The notes under the pieces are model-generated. The model was not told where the DNA came from. It did not search any database and worked only from the letters and a program-made list of their open reading frames with translations. This document shows, piece after piece, positions 15,891 to 24,771 of a stretch of 64,000 nt of DNA. Made by a program: the position numbers and the translations under genes. The DNA comes from a virus. Numbering within the stretch: position 1 is the stretch's first letter; every line of letters starts with the position of its first letter. The stretch is from IMG/VR virus record IMGVR_UViG_3300045976_000088, positions 1-64,000 of that record, one strand, 5' to 3'.

Positions 15891-16747
15891 CGGCGCCACT
15901 CCGGCATTTCGAGCATCATCACCCCATTGCCGCCGTGGCCGGGCCAGTGCCCCGTTTGGCGCGCGCGCGCGATGCGCATGAACTGCTCGCGGGCCTGGAC
16001 GCGGCCGCGCTCGATCTGGTGCGGCTGCGCCATGTAGGGAACGATCTCGTAGGGGTAAGTCTTCTCGACGGCCAGGAACACCCACGCTTTGAACGGCTCG
16101 CCGAACGCCGTCACGAGGACGTCGTGGTACCAGCCGCATTGCCAGTCGTAGCGGTAGTTGTGCGCCGACTTGCCAAACCCGCGCTCGCTGGCGTCGTCGG
16201 TGCTCTTGACGTCGACCACCAGCGCGCTGCCCCAGTTCACTGCGTCGAGCTGGCACTTCACGAGCTCGCCGGTCTCTGGATCGATGGCGAACACCGGTTG
16301 CTCGGTGTCGCAGCCCGCGAGCAGCCCGCGCGCCACATCGTCGCGCAGCACCGCGTCGCGGATGGCGAGGGCCGTCTGGAAATCATCGTCGCTGAGGATC
16401 GTCTTGCCCTTGTTCTCGGCCTCGAACGCGGCGTACTCGGCCTTGCCGGCGTTGCTGCGGCGATCGATGCCTGGATTTGCCACGTACATCTGGCGCAGCA
16501 GGTCCGGCTGCAGCACCGCGCAGTGGATGGCGCTGCCGAGCACCTTCGCCGGCGTTTCTTTGTCGATGATGCGCTGACCCTCGGGGGCCAGGTAGCGGTG
16601 CCAGTATTTGCGCAGGCCGTTGTCGGCCACGTAGTCGAGGTGCGACTTCGATACGCCAGGCGCTGCGTGGTACTTGTCGTTGGTCATCTCGACGATGCCA
16701 AGCTGCACCACCTCGCCGGTCGCTGAATCAATGTACTCGCTGCCCAT
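15887..16747 (-). CDS. PD-(D/E)XK exonuclease, RecE/DUF3799-like
   Basis: 286 residues from ATG 16747; TTG at 16789 is possible but has no ribosome site. Hallmarks: HAAPGVSKSHLDYV, LGSAIHCAVLQPD, VKCQLDAVNWGSALVVDVKS (Asp and D-x-K of the nuclease core) and YRYDWQCGWYHDVL (QxxxY box). This is the RecE-type 5'-3' exonuclease that produces 3' single strands for annealing. It heads the minus-strand early operon, with the annealing candidate downstream. Confidence 0.85.
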   Translation of the reverse strand: MGSEYIDSATGEVVQLGIVEMTNDKYHAAPGVSKSHLDYVADNGLRKYWHRYLAPEGQRIIDKETPAKVLGSAIHCAVLQPDLLRQMYVANPGIDRRSNAGKAEYAAFEAENKGKTILSDDDFQTALAIRDAVLRDDVARGLLAGCDTEQPVFAIDPETGELVKCQLDAVNWGSALVVDVKSTDDASERGFGKSAHNYRYDWQCGWYHDVLVTAFGEPFKAWVFLAVEKTYPYEIVPYMAQPHQIERGRVQAREQFMRIARARQTGHWPGHGGNGVMMLEMPEWRR

Positions 16748-16844
16748 GTCGCGCTGCTCAAAAATGATCTGACGTGAATTGTTGATCAAAAAAGAGTAGC
16801 ACGCAAGACTACAGCCCTAATTCATCCTCCGAATGCTTCCGACG

Positions 16845-16906
16845 TCACGGAACGTCACGCCGTTTCACTGCGCTCCATTTGCGTGGTTGTTCAAATCCGG
16901 TACACT
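16845..16906 (+). promoter_or_regulatory. divergent control region with shared 14-bp motif and promoter
   Basis: The gap 16748-16942 separates the two early blocks. TCACGGAACGTCAC at 16845-16858 is the inverse of the motif at 7141-7154, and CGTCACG occurs twice within it. TTGCGT (16879-16884), a 16-base spacer and TACACT (16901-16906) form a plausible promoter for the HTH gene. TCAAATCCGGT inside the spacer recurs near 5795. TTGATCAAAAAAGAG at 16783-16797 is a half operator of the TGATC family. The arrangement fits a repressor-controlled early switch. Confidence 0.6.
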
Positions 16907-16942
16907 CTCCGCTACCTACATTTGAGCAACCAAGGACGTGAA

Positions 16943-17173
16943 ATGCCTCAACCGCCGTTTGGCAAGGTCTTCGACGAGCGCCTGAAGGCGATCGAAGCCG
17001 AAGCTGTGGCCTGCGGCCTGAACTGGACGGACATCTGCACCGAGGCAGGCGTCAGCCGTGCGACACCCGATCGCTGGAAGAAGAAGAAGCCGAACACGAT
17101 CACGTTGATCGAGAAGATCGAAAAGGTCGTGGAGAAGCGAAAGAAGCAGCTGCAGCGCAACAGCGCGCAGTAA
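16943..17173 (+). CDS. small HTH transcriptional regulator (candidate early repressor or Cro)
   Basis: 76 residues from ATG 16943, with AAGGA upstream. NWTDICTEAGVSRATPDRWKKK is a clear helix-turn-helix of Cro/CI type, followed by a basic coiled tail (KIEKVVEKRKKQLQ). It has no peptidase domain, so RecA-driven cleavage is not expected. It starts the rightward operon and faces the leftward one across a control region with repeated sites, as a lysogeny or early switch gene would. Confidence 0.75.
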   Translation: MPQPPFGKVFDERLKAIEAEAVACGLNWTDICTEAGVSRATPDRWKKKKPNTITLIEKIEKVVEKRKKQLQRNSAQ

Positions 17174-17229
17174 GCACAAACACTGTTGGGTGCGGCATCA
17201 GACGTTAGCGCCGCGCCTGGGAAGATCGC

Positions 17230-18738
17230 ATGTCGAAGATCCAGCTGCGCGACTACCAGACCACGGCGGTCGAGGAGGTGCGCCAGGCTTTCCGCGACAA
17301 AGAATGGCCGGTGCTGTTTGTGCTCCCGACCGGTGGCGGCAAGACCTACACGTTCAGCTACATCGCAGACAGCGCGGCGCGCCTGGGGCGCCAGGTCGTC
17401 ATCATCGTGCACCGGAAGGAGCTGCTGCTGCAGGCCTCTGCGTCGCTGACGAACCTCGGGATCGACCATGGGCTGATCAGCCCCGACTTCACCCCGTCGC
17501 TACACGCCAAGGTGCAGGTCGCCAGCGTCGACACGCTGTTGCTGCGCCTGAAAAAGCCGCACTTCGCCACGTGGTTCGCGAAGTGCGGGCTCGTGATCTT
17601 CGACGAGGCGCACCACGTCGTTGCGTCGAACAAGTGGGGGCGCTGCTATGAGGCCCTGAACAAGCCGCCAATGCTGGGCGTGACAGCCACACCGGTGCGC
17701 ACTGATGGCAAAGGGCTCGGTGAGCATGCCGGCGGCCTGTTCAAGCGCATGGTGCTTGGCCCGTCGGTGCCGGAGCTCATCGAACGCGGCATGCTGATTG
17801 CGCCGCAGGTCTATACCAGCCTGGAGCTGCCGGACCTGGACGGCCTGAAGACCACGCGCGAAGGCGACTACGATGCTCGCGCGCTGGCCGAGCGCGTCGA
17901 CAAGCCGCGTATTACCGGTGACGCGGTGAGCCACTACCAAAAGCTCTGCCCTGGCCGGCGCGCCATCGTGTTCTGCAGCAGCATCGAGCACGCCAAGCAC
18001 GTGCGCGACCAGTTCAACGCCGTCGGCTATCGATTCGAGCTCCTGGTCGGCGCGCCGGAGATGAGTGACGACGAGCGCACGTCGGTCAACAAGAAGCTGC
18101 GCCGCGGCGAGATCCACGGCGCGTGCACCGTCGACCTGGTGAGCGAGGGCTACGACCTGCCCGACCTGGAGGTCTGCATCATGCTGCGCCCAACGGCCAG
18201 CGAGGCGCTGTTCATCCAGCAGGTGGGTCGCATCATGCGACCAGCGGAAGGCAAGACCACGTGCTGGTTGCTTGATCACGTCGGGAATGTTGGCGCTGTA
18301 ATAGATGGCGCATTCAAGCGCAAGCACGGCCTCCCCATCGAGGAGCGTGAATGGACCCTCGACGGCAGGAAGAAAAAGAAGAAGTCAAAGAAGGACGATG
18401 AGCCGACGATCCAGCTGAAGCAGTGCCCGAAGTGCTTCATCGTTCATGAGCCGGCGCCGCAGTGCCCTGCCTGCGGCCACGAGTATCCGGCTGGCAACCG
18501 CCAGGTCGAGCAGGTCGACGGCGAGCTCCAACAGATCACACCCGAGATGGCCGCCGCGCTGTCGGCTCAGCGCAAAAAAGAGGTTCAGAAGGCGAAGACG
18601 CTGGAGGAGCTGCAGCGCATCGCCAAAGACCGCGGCTACAGCGAGAAGTGGGCAGAGATCATGTTCGCGCAGAAGCAGCGCTTGCGCGAGAAGTACCGGC
18701 GGCCCGAGCCGCCCATCGAGGTCTACATGGACCGCTAA
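17230..18738 (+). CDS. SF2 DEAH-box helicase with zinc ribbon
   Basis: 502 residues from ATG 17230 (GGAAG upstream). Walker A LPTGGGKTYT at about 31-40, DEAHH at about 123-127, VTATPVRTDG at about 150, and motif VI QQVGRIMRP at about 330. A zinc ribbon CPKC...CPAC lies at about 398-416 behind a Lys-rich linker. The RecQ/UvrB-like SF2 core would unwind or remodel DNA in replication or recombination. It precedes SSB by 15 bases. Confidence 0.9.
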   Translation: MSKIQLRDYQTTAVEEVRQAFRDKEWPVLFVLPTGGGKTYTFSYIADSAARLGRQVVIIVHRKELLLQASASLTNLGIDHGLISPDFTPSLHAKVQVASVDTLLLRLKKPHFATWFAKCGLVIFDEAHHVVASNKWGRCYEALNKPPMLGVTATPVRTDGKGLGEHAGGLFKRMVLGPSVPELIERGMLIAPQVYTSLELPDLDGLKTTREGDYDARALAERVDKPRITGDAVSHYQKLCPGRRAIVFCSSIEHAKHVRDQFNAVGYRFELLVGAPEMSDDERTSVNKKLRRGEIHGACTVDLVSEGYDLPDLEVCIMLRPTASEALFIQQVGRIMRPAEGKTTCWLLDHVGNVGAVIDGAFKRKHGLPIEEREWTLDGRKKKKKSKKDDEPTIQLKQCPKCFIVHEPAPQCPACGHEYPAGNRQVEQVDGELQQITPEMAAALSAQRKKEVQKAKTLEELQRIAKDRGYSEKWAEIMFAQKQRLREKYRRPEPPIEVYMDR

Positions 18739-18753
18739 CCCTGAAAGGCAACT

Positions 18754-19209
18754 ATGTCATCCCTGAACCAAGTGCAGATCATCGGCCGGCTCGGCAAAGA
18801 CCCCGAGGTGCGCAACATGCCGAACGGTGATCCCATCTGCACACTGAACGTCGCCACGTCCGAGAGCTGGAAGGACAAGAACACCGGCGAGAAGAAAGAG
18901 GCCACCGAGTGGCACCGCATCGTGCTGTTCGGCAAGCTCGCTGAGATTTCCGGCCAGTATCTCAAGAAGGGATCGCTGGCTTTTTTCCAGGGCAAGCTGA
19001 AGACACGCAAGTGGCAGGACCAACAAGGCCAGGACCGCTACACCACCGAGATCAACGCCGACACGATGCGCATGCTCAGCGGTAGGGATGATGCTGGCGG
19101 TGGCGGTCGTGACTCTCAGAATGCTCCAGCCCCGGCGCAGCGCGCGCCGGCCCCTGCGCCGCGGCAGCAGCAGCGTCAGGACGACTTTGATCCGGATATT
19201 CCTTTTTGA
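18754..19209 (+). CDS. ssb: single-stranded DNA-binding protein
   Basis: 151 residues. The OB fold begins [19 protein letters not shown] and contains [23 protein letters not shown] and [18 protein letters not shown], the standard bacterial SSB signature. The linker is Gly/Ala/Pro/Gln-rich and the acidic tip DDFDPDIPF is the conserved partner-binding tail. It coats single strands in phage replication and recombination. Confidence 0.97.
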   Translation: MSSLNQVQIIGRLGKDPEVRNMPNGDPICTLNVATSESWKDKNTGEKKEATEWHRIVLFGKLAEISGQYLKKGSLAFFQGKLKTRKWQDQQGQDRYTTEINADTMRMLSGRDDAGGGGRDSQNAPAPAQRAPAPAPRQQQRQDDFDPDIPF

Positions 19210-19215
19210 TCCGAA

Positions 19216-19647
19216 ATGATCAAGTGCCGAACATGCTGCTGCGAGAAGGCCTCCGAGGCCTTCTACGTCAGCAACAAGACCGAGTGCAAAGAGTGCGTGA
19301 AGGCGCGCGTGCACAAGCATCGGCGCGACAACATCGAGCGTGTGCGCGCATACGACAGGGAGCGCGGCAAATCTCGCGATCGAATCTCCAGGCAGACGAT
19401 CGTGACGCGAGAGTATCGCCATCGGCACCCAACTCGGTATCGCGCCAACAACGCGCTCAACAATGCGCTACGTGACGGCAGGATCACGAAAGGGGAGTGC
19501 TGTGAGGCATGCGGCGAGCCTGAAGTCGAAGGTCACCACTACGACTACTCACGACCGCTGTCGGTGGTTTGGCTATGCCCGGCCTGTCACAAGGCGATCC
19601 ACCTAGCCTACCCCGAGGATCACTACCACAACCGCACTGGACCATGA
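19216..19647 (+). CDS. HNH-type endonuclease-like zinc protein
   Basis: 143 residues. An N-terminal zinc ribbon (CRTCCCEK...CKEC) is followed by a basic helix. The C-terminal CEACGEPEVEGHHYDYSRPL...WLCPACHKAIH has the Cys pairs, the HH and the final His of a ββα-metal HNH fold. It could nick DNA, as a homing-type enzyme or in packaging. Coupled to the next gene by ATGA. Confidence 0.75.
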   Translation: MIKCRTCCCEKASEAFYVSNKTECKECVKARVHKHRRDNIERVRAYDRERGKSRDRISRQTIVTREYRHRHPTRYRANNALNNALRDGRITKGECCEACGEPEVEGHHYDYSRPLSVVWLCPACHKAIHLAYPEDHYHNRTGP

Positions 19648-20000
19648 GCACTCCCCGCAAGCACAGCCACTACTTCCGCGACGTCAGCCACCTCAACGAG
19701 GTCGACGTCTACCGCGTGCTGAAGCTGTTCAACGTCACCGACCAGGCGCTCGGGCACGCGATCAAGAAGCTGCTGCTGCCAGGCTTGCGGGGCGCAAAGG
19801 CCGCGCTGGGCCAGACCATGGACAAGGACGTGCAGGAGGCGATCGACACGCTGCAGCGCTGGCAGGAGATGCGGCGCGAGGATGCGGCCGCGCTGCCCGT
19901 GCAGACCCAGTGCGCATGCGGCGACGTGTGCAAGGGTCCGCAGCGCGGCGAGCTCTGCGCGCGCGGCTTCACGCACACCGGCACGGTCGCGGCAGCGTGA
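19644..20000 (+). CDS. hypothetical phage protein
   Basis: 118 residues; the ATG at 19644 overlaps the HNH stop. HYFRDVSHLNEVDVYRVLKL and HAIKKLLLPGLRGAKA are a pattern seen in uncharacterised proteins of many phages. A C-terminal Cys pair (CACGDVC) may bind metal. The following VRR-NUC gene starts inside its stop. Confidence 0.65.
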   Translation: MSTPRKHSHYFRDVSHLNEVDVYRVLKLFNVTDQALGHAIKKLLLPGLRGAKAALGQTMDKDVQEAIDTLQRWQEMRREDAAALPVQTQCACGDVCKGPQRGELCARGFTHTGTVAAA

Positions 20001-20431
20001 AAGAGAGCAACGTCCTTCGGGCCTGCTGGCTCGCCGTCGCGCGCTGGACGCGCCTGTTCCGGCTGAACACCGGGCAGGCGTGGGTCGGCAAGGCTGAGCG
20101 CCTGGCGAACGGCGACGTGCTGGTGCACGGCGGCCGGCCGATCACCATCGGCCTCGGCATGCCCGACGGTAAACCGCTGGTGGGTGCGAGCGACCTGATC
20201 GGCTGGACCACCGTCGAGATCACGCCGGAGATGGTCGGTCGCAGGGTTGCGGTCTTCACCGGCATCGAGACCAAGGAAAGCGGCGGCGGTCATCAGCGGC
20301 CCGACCAGATCAACTTCGTCGACCAGCTGCGCGCCGCGGGCGGCATCGCTGGGTTTGCGCACACTCCCGCCGTGGCGCAGGCAATCGTTCACGACTGGGC
20401 TGCCGAAACTGGCGCTAGACTAGCCGTGTAA
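19997..20431 (+). CDS. VRR-NUC domain nuclease
   Basis: 144 residues from GTG 19997 (GTGA overlap). GASDLIGWTTVEITPEM, AVFTGIETKES and HQRPDQINFVDQLRAAGGIAGFA give the conserved D, the ExK and the Q-x-x-F of the VRR-NUC PD-(D/E)XK fold. These single-domain phage enzymes resolve or cut branched DNA. It is the last gene before a 319-bp gap. Confidence 0.88.
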   Translation: MKESNVLRACWLAVARWTRLFRLNTGQAWVGKAERLANGDVLVHGGRPITIGLGMPDGKPLVGASDLIGWTTVEITPEMVGRRVAVFTGIETKESGGGHQRPDQINFVDQLRAAGGIAGFAHTPAVAQAIVHDWAAETGARLAV

Positions 20432-20503
20432 ACCCTACCCGCAAACCTTGCTAGGCAGTGCACAAAAATGATGAACGCAGCGATACACTCCGTCACCTGA
20501 TCC

Positions 20504-20537
20504 CTAGAACAAAGGGCTGATTGGCCGGTTGTTCTAG
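20504..20537. repeat. inverted repeat in a 319-bp non-coding gap
   Basis: CTAGAACAA (20504-20512) and TTGTTCTAG (20529-20537) are perfect inverted arms around 16 bases. They lie in 20432-20750, which holds no supported gene. The rest of the gap is GC-rich with CCCGCGCG-type runs and no clear promoter. It may be a regulatory site for the primase operon. Confidence 0.55.
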
Positions 20538-20750
20538 CGATCGTCAGGCAAGACGAAAGCGAAGATGGCGCCTCGGTGGTCGCAACACCGGGCGCCGGTC
20601 GGATTGAGGTCATAGGTGGTTGCTGTCGTCGGGCAATCTCCTTTCAGGTTTGGCTAGGGGCGGGTGTGCAAGCACCCGAGGCGCGCCTGCCCGCGCGCCG
20701 CCCCCGACGCCGATTAGCGTCCGGGCAGGGACTTCTTGGGCAGAAGAAGA

Positions 20751-20897
20751 ATGAAGCACATTCCAGAAGCAGGCTTCGTGCCTGCTTTCACAGGCCATTT
20801 CAGGCTACACCCTGCCGAATCCAGCAAGAAATACAGAAAAGTAGTCGCTTTTTCTGCAATTAGCGCTGGGGGTGGGGTTGGACTCGCTCTCGCTTGA
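20751..20897 (+). CDS. possible 48-residue protein overlapping the primase start
   Basis: ATG 20751 follows a GAAGAAGA stretch; the product is basic, then hydrophobic at the end (VVAFSAISAGGGVGLALA). It overlaps the primase start by 26 bases, which would couple the two. Against it: AAGCAGGC/GCCTGCTT at about 20770-20790 is a strong hairpin, so the stretch could be an attenuator rather than a gene. Confidence 0.35.
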   Translation: MKHIPEAGFVPAFTGHFRLHPAESSKKYRKVVAFSAISAGGGVGLALA

Positions 20898-23745
20898 CGC
20901 CGCTCAAGAGGCGCTTCGCTCGATCCCGTGTCAGTGCAGCCGCGCCGACTGGATCAAGTACGCGCGCATCCTCTTTGATGAGTTCGGCGACGATGGGTTC
21001 GGCATTTGGGATGCCTGGTCTAAAGATCACCCTGAGTACAACGAGAAGCGCGCGCTGCAGGCGTGGAAATCCGCTGTGCGCACCGGCGGCGGTCGGCCGG
21101 CCACGATCGCCACGCTGGTCTATGACGCCAAGCGCAACGGCTGGCGGCCAACGCGCAAGCACAACGCCAAACGCGACGCCAGCGCGCAGCGCGCTCACGA
21201 GGAGGCCCGCGCGCGCCGCCGCGCCGAGCTCCAGGCGGCCGAGGCCGCCGCGCAGGCTGCCGCCGCGCTACGCGCCGCCGAGCTGTGGGCCGCGGCGACG
21301 CTCGACCCCGCAGGGCACCCCTACCTGGAGCGCAAGCGCGTCGGCGCCTACGGCATCCGGCGCGCCGCCGAGTGGGTGCGCGAGTGGGTGGACCCCGAGA
21401 CTGGCGAGGTGCACACCTGGCGCGACAAGGACGCGCTGATCATCCCGATCTGGTCCGGCCCCGGCGTGCTGGCGAGCCTGCAGGCGATCCTGCCCGCGCG
21501 CACGATCGGCCGCGCGCCGCGTGACGGCGAGAAGGACCAGCGCCGCGACAAGGACTACCTGCGCGACGGTCGCAAGCACGGCTGCTACTGCACGATCGGC
21601 CGCATCAAGCCAGACGTGACCGTGGTGATCATCTGCGAGGGCTACGCCACTGGCGCAAGCCTGCACGAGGCCACTGGCTACCCGGTGATGGTCGCGTTCG
21701 ACGCCGGCAACCTGCAGCCGGTGGCCGAGGCGCTGCGCGCGAAGCTGCCCAGCGTGCGCATCGTCATCGCATCCGACAACGACCAGTTCCACGCGCCACG
21801 TGGCGGCAAGCCGTTCAACCCGGGCGTCGAGGCTGCCACCGCGGCGGCCGAGGCCTGCAAGGGCGTGCTGGCCGTGCCGCAGTTCGAGAGCCTGGACGGC
21901 GAGCCGACCGACTTCAACGACCTGGCGCGCGAGCAGGGGGCCGACGCCGTGCGCGCGGCGGTCGAGCTCGCGCTGAACCCGCCCGCTCCCGCGTCTGCGC
22001 CGGCCCCGGACGAGGCGCCGCCATGGGAGGGTGCAGCCGAGGCTCCGTCGCAGCCCGAGGCCGCGGAAGAAGACGAGGGTGAGGACGGTATCGAGGCCGG
22101 CCCGGCGAACAACCGCGAGTTCGCGATCATGGGCTACGACCACGGCACCGTCTACGTGTTCGTGCACAAGAAGCGCCAGCTGATGGAACTCACCTCGGCG
22201 TCGATGGGCGGTGCCGGCCTGCTGCAGATCGCGTCCCTGCAGTGGTGGGAGCACAACTTCCCCAGCGACAGCGGCAAGGCCAAGTTCGACACGATGGCCG
22301 CCGCGAACTTCCTGATCCAGGTGGCGCAGGAGCGCGGGATCTTCGATCCTGACCGCGTGCGCGGGCGCGGCGCCTGGTACGACGAGGGTCGCATCGTCTA
22401 TCACCACGGCGACCACCTCACGGTCGACGGCACCTCTACCGACATCACGGCGATCAAGTCGCGCCACATCTACGAGCTCAAGCGCCCGATGCCGGGGCCG
22501 GCCGACAAGGAGCTCACCAGCGACGAGGGCGAATACCTGCTCGACGTCGCAACGAAGTTCCGCTGGCATACGCCGGGCTCTGCTGCGCTGCTGGCCGGCT
22601 GGGTCGCGCTGGCGCCGGTGTGCGGCGCGATGCCATGGCGGCCCCACGTCTGGCTGACGGCAGAGGCCGGCGGCGGCAAGTCCACCGCGCTGAACCAGTA
22701 CGTGCACTGGCTGCTGGGCGGCGTCGATGTCTTCGTCGACGGCTCGAAGTCCACCGAGCCAGGCATCCGCCAGAAGCTGCACTGCGATGCTCGCCCCGTG
22801 CTGATCGACGAGGCCGAGTCGAACGAAGAGAAGGATGCGCTGCGCATGCAGAACATCCTCGCGCTGATCCGCCAGTCGAGCACCGAGAGCGGTGCGCAGA
22901 CATACAAGGGCACCGCCGGCGGCGAGGCGCTGACGTTCCACGTGCGCAGCATGTTCTGCCTGGCCTCGATCCAGGTCGCGCTGAAGCAGAAGGCCGACAT
23001 CGACCGCATCACGGTGCTGGCGCTGCGCTCGCCCACCGAGGCCGAAAAGGCGAGCTCGGGCGAGGAGTGGCGCACGCTACGCTCGCACCTCGACAAGCTG
23101 CACGAGGATGAGACCTTGCCGGCGCGGCTCATGCGCCGATCGCTCAACCTGCTGCCGATCACCCTGCAGAACGTGCGCGTCTTCAGCGACGCGGCCGCCG
23201 ATCGCTTCGGCCGCCAGCGCGATGGCGACCAGCTGGGCACGCTGCTGGCCGGCGCCTGGTCGTTGATCAGTGCGCAGGTCGCCACGCGCGAGCAGGCGCT
23301 GGAGATGATCGACCGCTACGACTGGGAGGAGCACCGCGACCAGTCCGACAGCAACGAGGCGCACAAGGCGCTGTCCGCGCTGATGGAAGCCCACATCCGC
23401 ATCGACCGCGGCATCGAGGTGACCGTCTACGAGCTGCTGTGCGCGGCGATCGGCAAGCCGGCTGGCACCGTCGACATGAGCGCCGATGTCGCCAGCGGGT
23501 TCCTGCAGCGCTACGGCCTCAAGGTCAAGGCGAACTACCTGCTGCTGCAGAACAGCAGCATCGAGCTCAAGCGGCTGATGGGAGGCACGGGGTTCGAGGC
23601 GGACCTGCGCGGATCGCTGATGCGCGTGCCTGGCGCCTCGAAGTGGGACAACAAGGCCGAGAAGTTCAACGGTGTCGCGTCGAAGGTCGTCGCGATTCCG
23701 CTGGAGCCGATCGTGGGGCGGCTGCCGGCGGCGGTGCCGTTCTGA
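20872..23745 (+). CDS. primase-helicase (PriCT-2, Toprim and AAA helicase domains)
   Basis: 957 residues from GTG 20872 (TTG 20878 is equally possible; both follow a G-run). Residues about 15-65 match PriCT-2 (ADWIKYARILFDEFG...WDAWSK). Toprim at about 250-310: VVIICEGYATG with catalytic Glu, and VIASDNDQ with the acidic pair. An acidic linker at about 365-410 separates the helicase part, with Walker A AEAGGGKSTAL about 595 and Walker B VLIDEAESNEE about 645. It would prime and unwind DNA at the phage fork. No zinc-binding primase domain is seen. Confidence 0.87.
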   Translation: MGLDSLSLDAAQEALRSIPCQCSRADWIKYARILFDEFGDDGFGIWDAWSKDHPEYNEKRALQAWKSAVRTGGGRPATIATLVYDAKRNGWRPTRKHNAKRDASAQRAHEEARARRRAELQAAEAAAQAAAALRAAELWAAATLDPAGHPYLERKRVGAYGIRRAAEWVREWVDPETGEVHTWRDKDALIIPIWSGPGVLASLQAILPARTIGRAPRDGEKDQRRDKDYLRDGRKHGCYCTIGRIKPDVTVVIICEGYATGASLHEATGYPVMVAFDAGNLQPVAEALRAKLPSVRIVIASDNDQFHAPRGGKPFNPGVEAATAAAEACKGVLAVPQFESLDGEPTDFNDLAREQGADAVRAAVELALNPPAPASAPAPDEAPPWEGAAEAPSQPEAAEEDEGEDGIEAGPANNREFAIMGYDHGTVYVFVHKKRQLMELTSASMGGAGLLQIASLQWWEHNFPSDSGKAKFDTMAAANFLIQVAQERGIFDPDRVRGRGAWYDEGRIVYHHGDHLTVDGTSTDITAIKSRHIYELKRPMPGPADKELTSDEGEYLLDVATKFRWHTPGSAALLAGWVALAPVCGAMPWRPHVWLTAEAGGGKSTALNQYVHWLLGGVDVFVDGSKSTEPGIRQKLHCDARPVLIDEAESNEEKDALRMQNILALIRQSSTESGAQTYKGTAGGEALTFHVRSMFCLASIQVALKQKADIDRITVLALRSPTEAEKASSGEEWRTLRSHLDKLHEDETLPARLMRRSLNLLPITLQNVRVFSDAAADRFGRQRDGDQLGTLLAGAWSLISAQVATREQALEMIDRYDWEEHRDQSDSNEAHKALSALMEAHIRIDRGIEVTVYELLCAAIGKPAGTVDMSADVASGFLQRYGLKVKANYLLLQNSSIELKRLMGGTGFEADLRGSLMRVPGASKWDNKAEKFNGVASKVVAIPLEPIVGRLPAAVPF

Positions 23746-23911
23746 CGCTGGCAGGTGGACACCAATCCACCTGCTCCCACTCGTTGGAAGGCCGCACGGG
23801 CGGGAGCTCGCGCGGCGGCGGGTCGGGCGGCTGGATGTTGTGCACGACCTGGCCGCCGGCGAGCACGCTCACCGGGAACGGCCAGGGGCTGGTCAGATGG
23901 CGCTCCTGCAT
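23666..23911 (-). CDS. small proline-rich hypothetical protein, convergent overlap with primase
   Basis: 81 residues from ATG 23911, which starts 3 bases after the upstream gene's stop. The first 40 residues (LTSPWPFPVSVLAGGQVVHN) look protein-like; the last 27 codons lie antisense to the primase gene and are low-complexity. Likely real but with a chance-derived tail. Confidence 0.45.
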   Translation of the reverse strand: MQERHLTSPWPFPVSVLAGGQVVHNIQPPDPPPRELPPVRPSNEWEQVDWCPPASVRTAPPPAAAPRSAPAESRRPSTRHR

Positions 23912-23914
23912 GCC

Positions 23915-24115
23915 CTACAGCTTCGCCATCTTCTTCGGCCGCTTCGGCGGCGGAAGCACCTTGAAGTCGGACGGGATCATCCACTCGCGGCCGTGCTTCT
24001 TGGCGCCGGGGATGCGGCCGGCCTGCGCGAGCACCTGGATGCGGCGTGCCGTGATGTCGTGCAGGTCTGCCGCGGCCTGCGCGGTGATTGGTGTGGTGGG
24101 TTGCTTCTTGGGCAT
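23915..24115 (-). CDS. small HTH (MerR/excisionase-like) DNA-binding protein
   Basis: 66 residues from ATG 24115. PITAQAAADLHDITARRIQVLAQ and AGRIPGAKKHGREWMIP form the two-helix plus wing pattern of short excisionase-type regulators; the tail is Lys-rich. It could be a recombination directionality factor or a repressor. It ends the minus-strand block with the small gene downstream. Confidence 0.65.
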   Translation of the reverse strand: MPKKQPTTPITAQAAADLHDITARRIQVLAQAGRIPGAKKHGREWMIPSDFKVLPPPKRPKKMAKL

Positions 24116-24117
24116 GG

Positions 24118-24771
24118 TCAGACTGCAGCGGCCTGCTGTTCGAGCTCGGCCTTGAGATGGTTGATGAACACAGGCCAGAGGTCGCGCCAGAAGCCACGCG
24201 GCGCCAGCTTGTCGCGCGTCCTGGTGTGCTCCCACGGCTCTTGCAGGAATCTGTCGATGTCGTCGAAGTCGACGCCGCGCGGCAGACCGATGCGGCGGTG
24301 GCCGTACTCCTCGAAATCGCTGCGCACCTGCTGGAAGGCCTCGACGAAATCGCGCTCCGAGCATTCGGCCTGGCTCTCGACGTCTTCAATCGCGTCCCAC
24401 ATGGCGCGCGCCGTTTCCTTGCTCCATCCGCCGGTGCGGCGGCGATCGATGACGCGCTTGCGCATGCCTTTTACCGACCCCTCGCCGTCGAACTCCTGCA
24501 GGTCGGCGCCCATGAACTTCGTGAACACGTAGCCGAACTCGCACGTGAGCAGCCAGCGCAGGAACGGCGTTTCGAGGTGGCCCCATTGATGGGCCCAGCT
24601 GCCGAAGCTGCTGTAGATCAGGATCTCGCCGCACTCGCGTCTCTCACCAGCGCACATCGGGTCCGGCTGCGTCGTCCAGCCGCGTACCGCGATCGTGGCC
24701 CACTCCCAGTCGCTGTGGCCGCCTCGCACGCGATAGACGGTGAAACCGTCGTCTTTCGTCACGCTGGGCAT
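24118..24771 (-). CDS. hypothetical protein
   Basis: 217 residues from ATG 24771, sharing one base with the upstream stop (TGATG). Trp-rich N-terminal half (HSDWEWATIAVRGWTTQPD, GSWAHQWGHLETPFLRWLLT), acidic helical C-terminal half. The SWAHQWGHL segment recurs in other phage proteins I cannot name. Function unknown. Confidence 0.7.
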   Translation of the reverse strand: MPSVTKDDGFTVYRVRGGHSDWEWATIAVRGWTTQPDPMCAGERRECGEILIYSSFGSWAHQWGHLETPFLRWLLTCEFGYVFTKFMGADLQEFDGEGSVKGMRKRVIDRRRTGGWSKETARAMWDAIEDVESQAECSERDFVEAFQQVRSDFEEYGHRRIGLPRGVDFDDIDRFLQEPWEHTRTRDKLAPRGFWRDLWPVFINHLKAELEQQAAAV

